From an uncultured Bacillota bacterium (GTDB lineage Bacteria > Bacillota_I > Bacilli_A > RFN20 > CAG-449): a DNA stretch of 16,563 nt. Of this stretch, positions 14,365-16,563 are shown one piece after another; position 1 is the first letter of the stretch; the number at the start of each line of letters is the position of its first letter. The notes below the pieces were generated by a model that ran no database searches, was not told where the DNA came from, and worked only from the letters and a program-made list of their open reading frames with translations. Made by a program: the position numbers and the translations under genes. The stretch covers positions 1-16,563 of the forward strand of contig CAJKZK010000030.1 of the NCBI GenBank assembly GCA_905204225.1. Reading direction: 5' to 3'.

Positions 14365-14715
14365 AAATTTTATTCACCTCAATAATAATTTGGTTCAAAA
14401 AATAATATTTATACAAAAATTTTAAATTATTTATTATTTTTCCAAGAATATATAATTATTTGAATAAAAAAATAATACCTTAATAAAGATTTTTTAAATT
14501 AAATAGATATATACTTTTCTAACTAAGTTTCATGATTATAAGGAATATTATTAATTATAAATCAAGTAAATTTACAAAAAGATTTAATACTTTATATAAG
14601 TAAGTTTATAACAATATCAATTTAAATATTTTAATCAACTGAATTAATAAGAAGAATAAAATAATTAGTATCTAAATCATGCTTAAAAGAATTGCCATTC
14701 AACAAGAAGTTAAAA

Positions 14716-14755
14716 AATTAATCTACGAAAAATACAAGAACTTGCAAAAAAAGTA
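14716..14755 (+). repeat. 40-bp dispersed repeat, copy R1
   Basis: Identical over 40 bp to 15036-15075. The core TACGAAAAA..CAAGAACTTGCAAAAAAAGTA also recurs at 15119-15154. It contains the inverted repeat CAAG-AA-CTTG. Confidence 0.9.
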
Positions 14756-14776
14756 CGTAAAAACTAATAATTCTAG

Positions 14777-14872
14777 AAAAATGTAATTTTTTAACATTTT
14801 AAAGTTGGAAAAATGCAATATATCAAACGATAATGGTTGGAAAAATGCAATTTTTATTATAAAACCTAATTG
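14777..14872. repeat. degenerate 32-bp tandem repeat, possible insertion-sequence end
   Basis: AAAAATG recurs at exactly 32-bp intervals (14777, 14809, 14841). The 16-mer GTTGGAAAAATGCAAT is perfect at 14804-14819 and 14836-14851, with 16 bp between the copies. Reversed, it reads ATTGCATTTTTCCAAC, which resembles the multiple short repeats near the ends of IS21-family elements. No transposase gene is present, so at most this is a relic end. Confidence 0.5.
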
Positions 14873-15035
14873 ACAATGAAAATATTAGAGAAAAATTAAC
14901 TAAACAAAGTGAAGAGTTTTAATATCAAAAAATAAAATATATTGAAATTAATTTTTTTGAAATCAAAATGGTTCTTGTGGCTTTTAGATAAAAAAAATTA
15001 TTTGCGATTGCAAATATGGAGTTAGATAATAAAGC

Positions 15036-15075
15036 AATTAATCTACGAAAAATACAAGAACTTGCAAAAAAAGTA
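15036..15075 (+). repeat. 40-bp dispersed repeat, copy R2
   Basis: Exact copy of 14716-14755, 320 bp further on. Here it lies at the end of the small frame reading NLRKIQELAKKVGRY. Confidence 0.9.
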
Positions 15076-15083
15076 GGTAGATA

Positions 15084-15113
15084 TTGAAAATAAATTAAAA
15101 TTTAGTTTATAAT
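15084..15113 (+). promoter_or_regulatory. sigma-A promoter of the DUF4143 ATPase gene
   Basis: -35 TTGAAA (15084-15089), 18-bp spacer and perfect -10 TATAAT (15108-15113). The predicted start near 15120 coincides with the first base of repeat R3. Confidence 0.75.
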
Positions 15114-15118
15114 ATAAG

Positions 15119-15154
15119 TACGAAAAAGGCAAGAACTTGCAAAAAAAGTAGGTA
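15119..15154 (+). repeat. dispersed repeat, copy R3, forming the leader of the ATPase gene
   Basis: A copy of R1/R2 with two changed bases. It contains GCAAGAACTTGC, a perfect inverted repeat, and supplies the weak GTAGGT ribosome-binding site for the gene starting at 15162. It could act as an operator or leader hairpin. Confidence 0.85.
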
Positions 15155-15161
15155 AATTAGA

Positions 15162-16457
15162 ATGATTATTAATAGAGATAAATATTTAAATCAAATTATT
15201 CAAAAAAAGAACAATGGATTAATAAAAATTATTACTGGATTAAGAAGATGTGGAAAATCATATTTGCTTAATAAATTATATAGAGATTATTTGATTTCAA
15301 ATAATATCAATCAAAATAAAATAATAAGTTTTTCGTTTGATTCTTTTGATGATGTAATGAAACTAGATAAATACTTGCCAGAAGAAAAAACATTAAAATA
15401 TGATTCTAAAAATAACTATATAGTCAATCCTAAAAAATTCATTCTTTATATTAACGATTTAACTAACGAAATAGATTCATATTATTTATTATTAGATGAA
15501 ATTCAATTATTAGATAATTTTGTTATGGTTTTAAACGGTTTTTTAAAACGTGACAATTTTGATGTTTATGTTACAGGAAGTAATTCAAAAATGTTATCTA
15601 GTGATATTATTACTGAATTTAGAGGAAGAGGTGACCAAATTCATTTATATCCTTTATCATTTAAAGAATTTTATAATGCATCATCATTATCATTTAATAA
15701 AGCATATTTAGAATATCAATATTATGGTGGAATGCCTTACTTATTAAGCATAAATAGTCAAGAAGAAAAACAAGCATATCTTAAAAATTTATTTTCTGAA
15801 ATATATATAAAAGATATTACAGAAAGAAATGGAATTAGAGATATAAATTCATTTGAAAAATTATTATGCATATTATCAAGTTCAATCGGATCATATACAA
15901 GTCCAACAAATTTAGAAAACACATTTAAAAGTGTTGAAAAAATATCTTATAGTCATGTTGCAATTAAAAAACATATTCAATTTATAAAAGATGCATTTTT
16001 GTTGTCTGAAGCATTGAGATATGATATAAAAGGAAAAAAATATATTGGATCTAAATCAAAATATTATTTTACTGATATTGGATTACGTAACGCATTAATT
16101 AATTTTAGACAAACAGAACCAACACATATTATGGAAAATATAATTTATAATGAATTGATTAATAGAGGTTATTGTGTAGATGTAGGAGTTGTCGAGATTA
16201 GTGAAAAAAATGATAACGGAAATTATATTATTAAGCAATTAGAAACAGATTTTATATGTAATAAAATTAATGAAAAAATATATATTCAGTCTGCATATTC
16301 AATGGAAACTATTGAAAAACAAATCCAAGAAAAAAAATCACTAATAAAAATAAAAGATAATTATAGAAAAATAATAATTGTTAAAGATTCAATAAAACCA
16401 TATTTTACAGAAGAAGGAATTGAAGTAATTAGTCTTGAAGATTGGTTATTAAATTAA
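15162..16457 (+). CDS. AAA-type ATPase with DUF4143 domain (COG1373 family)
   Basis: A 431-aa cytoplasmic protein of the common AAA_14-DUF4143 family, whose biological role is not established. The N-terminal P-loop is GLRRCGKS (26-33), Walker B is LLLDEIQ (109-115, Asp112-Glu113), and VYVTGSNSKML (135-145) is the sensor-1 region. RGRG and LYPLSFKEF follow, then YYGGMPYLL, typical of the family. The C-terminal half (about 200-431) is the DUF4143 region, including YYFTDIGLRNALINFR and MENIIYNELINRGYCVDVG. The last part resembles a PD-(D/E)xK-like fold (LETDFICN). It is full length and intact. It is the only plus-strand gene, sits next to repeats and relics, and such genes often vary between strains, so it is likely accessory DNA. 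The start ATG has only a weak ribosome-binding site. Confidence 0.9.
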   Translation: MIINRDKYLNQIIQKKNNGLIKIITGLRRCGKSYLLNKLYRDYLISNNINQNKIISFSFDSFDDVMKLDKYLPEEKTLKYDSKNNYIVNPKKFILYINDLTNEIDSYYLLLDEIQLLDNFVMVLNGFLKRDNFDVYVTGSNSKMLSSDIITEFRGRGDQIHLYPLSFKEFYNASSLSFNKAYLEYQYYGGMPYLLSINSQEEKQAYLKNLFSEIYIKDITERNGIRDINSFEKLLCILSSSIGSYTSPTNLENTFKSVEKISYSHVAIKKHIQFIKDAFLLSEALRYDIKGKKYIGSKSKYYFTDIGLRNALINFRQTEPTHIMENIIYNELINRGYCVDVGVVEISEKNDNGNYIIKQLETDFICNKINEKIYIQSAYSMETIEKQIQEKKSLIKIKDNYRKIIIVKDSIKPYFTEEGIEVISLEDWLLN

Positions 16458-16470
16458 TAAATTAAAAAAA

Positions 16471-16493
16471 TAACTAGTTAATGTTACTTTTTT
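16471..16493 (+). terminator. weak possible terminator of the ATPase gene
   Basis: TAAC / GTTA (16471-16486) can form a 4-bp stem followed by CTTTTTT. The stem is too short to be convincing, and the adapter truncates the genome 19 bp later. Confidence 0.25.
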
Positions 16494-16512
16494 ATTAATA
16501 ACGAAAACTAGT

Positions 16513-16563
16513 AGATCGGAAGAGCACACGTCTGAACTCCAGTCACACAGTGATCTCGTATGC
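16513..16563 (+). other. Illumina TruSeq adapter (assembly artefact)
   Basis: From 16513 the sequence is the TruSeq 3' adapter: it begins AGATCGGAAGAGC, ends ...CCAGTCAC at 16546, then has the 6-base index ACAGTG (16547-16552) and ATCTCGTATGC, where it is cut off. It is synthetic sequence left by incomplete trimming. The genuine genome ends at 16512. Confidence 0.99.

Larger units (their letters stand above)
14365..15161. other. 797-bp region without a convincing gene
   Basis: This stretch separates the minus-strand block from the plus-strand ATPase gene. From 14365 to about 14700 I see only AT-rich DNA with no clear hairpin, RNA gene or good open frame. From about 14700 on it holds short repeats, described separately, and broken coding-like fragments. 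One reads NLIDNENIREKLTKQSEEF and stops near 14920. Another is a 23-codon frame beginning with the ATG at 15016 that reads MELDNKAINLRKIQELAKKV and ends at a TGA. These look like remains of degraded or mobile DNA. Confidence 0.6.

Noticed and set aside
14404..14414. GTATA on the minus strand upstream of the spoIIQ-like gene, as a sigma-F -35
   Set aside because: No matching -10 (GGnnAnAnT) lies at the right distance, and GTATA is common in such AT-rich DNA.
14679..14786. 35-codon plus-strand frame starting MLKRIAIQQEV and running through repeat R1
   Set aside because: No ribosome-binding site, and the other copies of the repeat do not keep this frame open, so I take it as chance in a relic region.
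14804..14851. Two identical 16-mers with a 16-bp spacer, CRISPR-like
   Set aside because: Repeat and spacer are too short, there are only two good copies, and no cas gene is present.

Overview
The window is very AT-rich and reads as an assembled contig from a spore-forming, low-GC member of the Bacillota. The sporulation signature is a YabG-type spore-coat protease next to ispE, an adjacency known from Bacillus, plus a SpoIIQ-like M23 protein. All recognisable genes are full length with TGA read as stop, so the standard bacterial code fits better than a Mollicutes code. My best guess is an uncultured Erysipelotrichia- or RF39-like gut bacterium, but no rRNA or taxonomic marker is present to prove it. 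The last 51 bases are Illumina TruSeq adapter, not genome.

Every gene up to about 14.4 kb is on the minus strand. Read in the direction of transcription (high to low coordinates) the layout is: spoIIQ-like gene with terminator; comFA-comFC followed by a cold-shock protein gene with terminator; a strong promoter, then an AgrC/AgrA-like sensor kinase and LytTR regulator, a large membrane-anchored GH3 glycosidase, a small four-helix membrane protein and a lipoprotein with two near-identical domains, then terminator; a broken two-helix membrane protein gene; a yybP-ykoY (Mn2+) riboswitch in front of an SPFH/prohibitin-type membrane protein, with terminator; a small possible lipoprotein with terminator; a methyltransferase; yabG and ispE, which overlap, with terminator.

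From 14.4 to 15.16 kb there is about 800 bp with no convincing gene. It holds three copies of a 36-40 bp element, a 32-bp-period tandem repeat and a good plus-strand promoter. The only plus-strand gene, an AAA/DUF4143 ATPase, follows.

The two most informative regulatory arrangements are these. The first is the Mn2+ riboswitch, with a terminator that shares bases with its P1 helix, controlling an SPFH protein, which is not one of the usual targets of this class. The second is the intergenic region before the GH3 gene, which holds a perfect-consensus CcpA cre palindrome and a 21-bp-period direct repeat of the kind LytTR regulators bind. Together they suggest that the adjacent two-component system and catabolite control both act on glycoside use.
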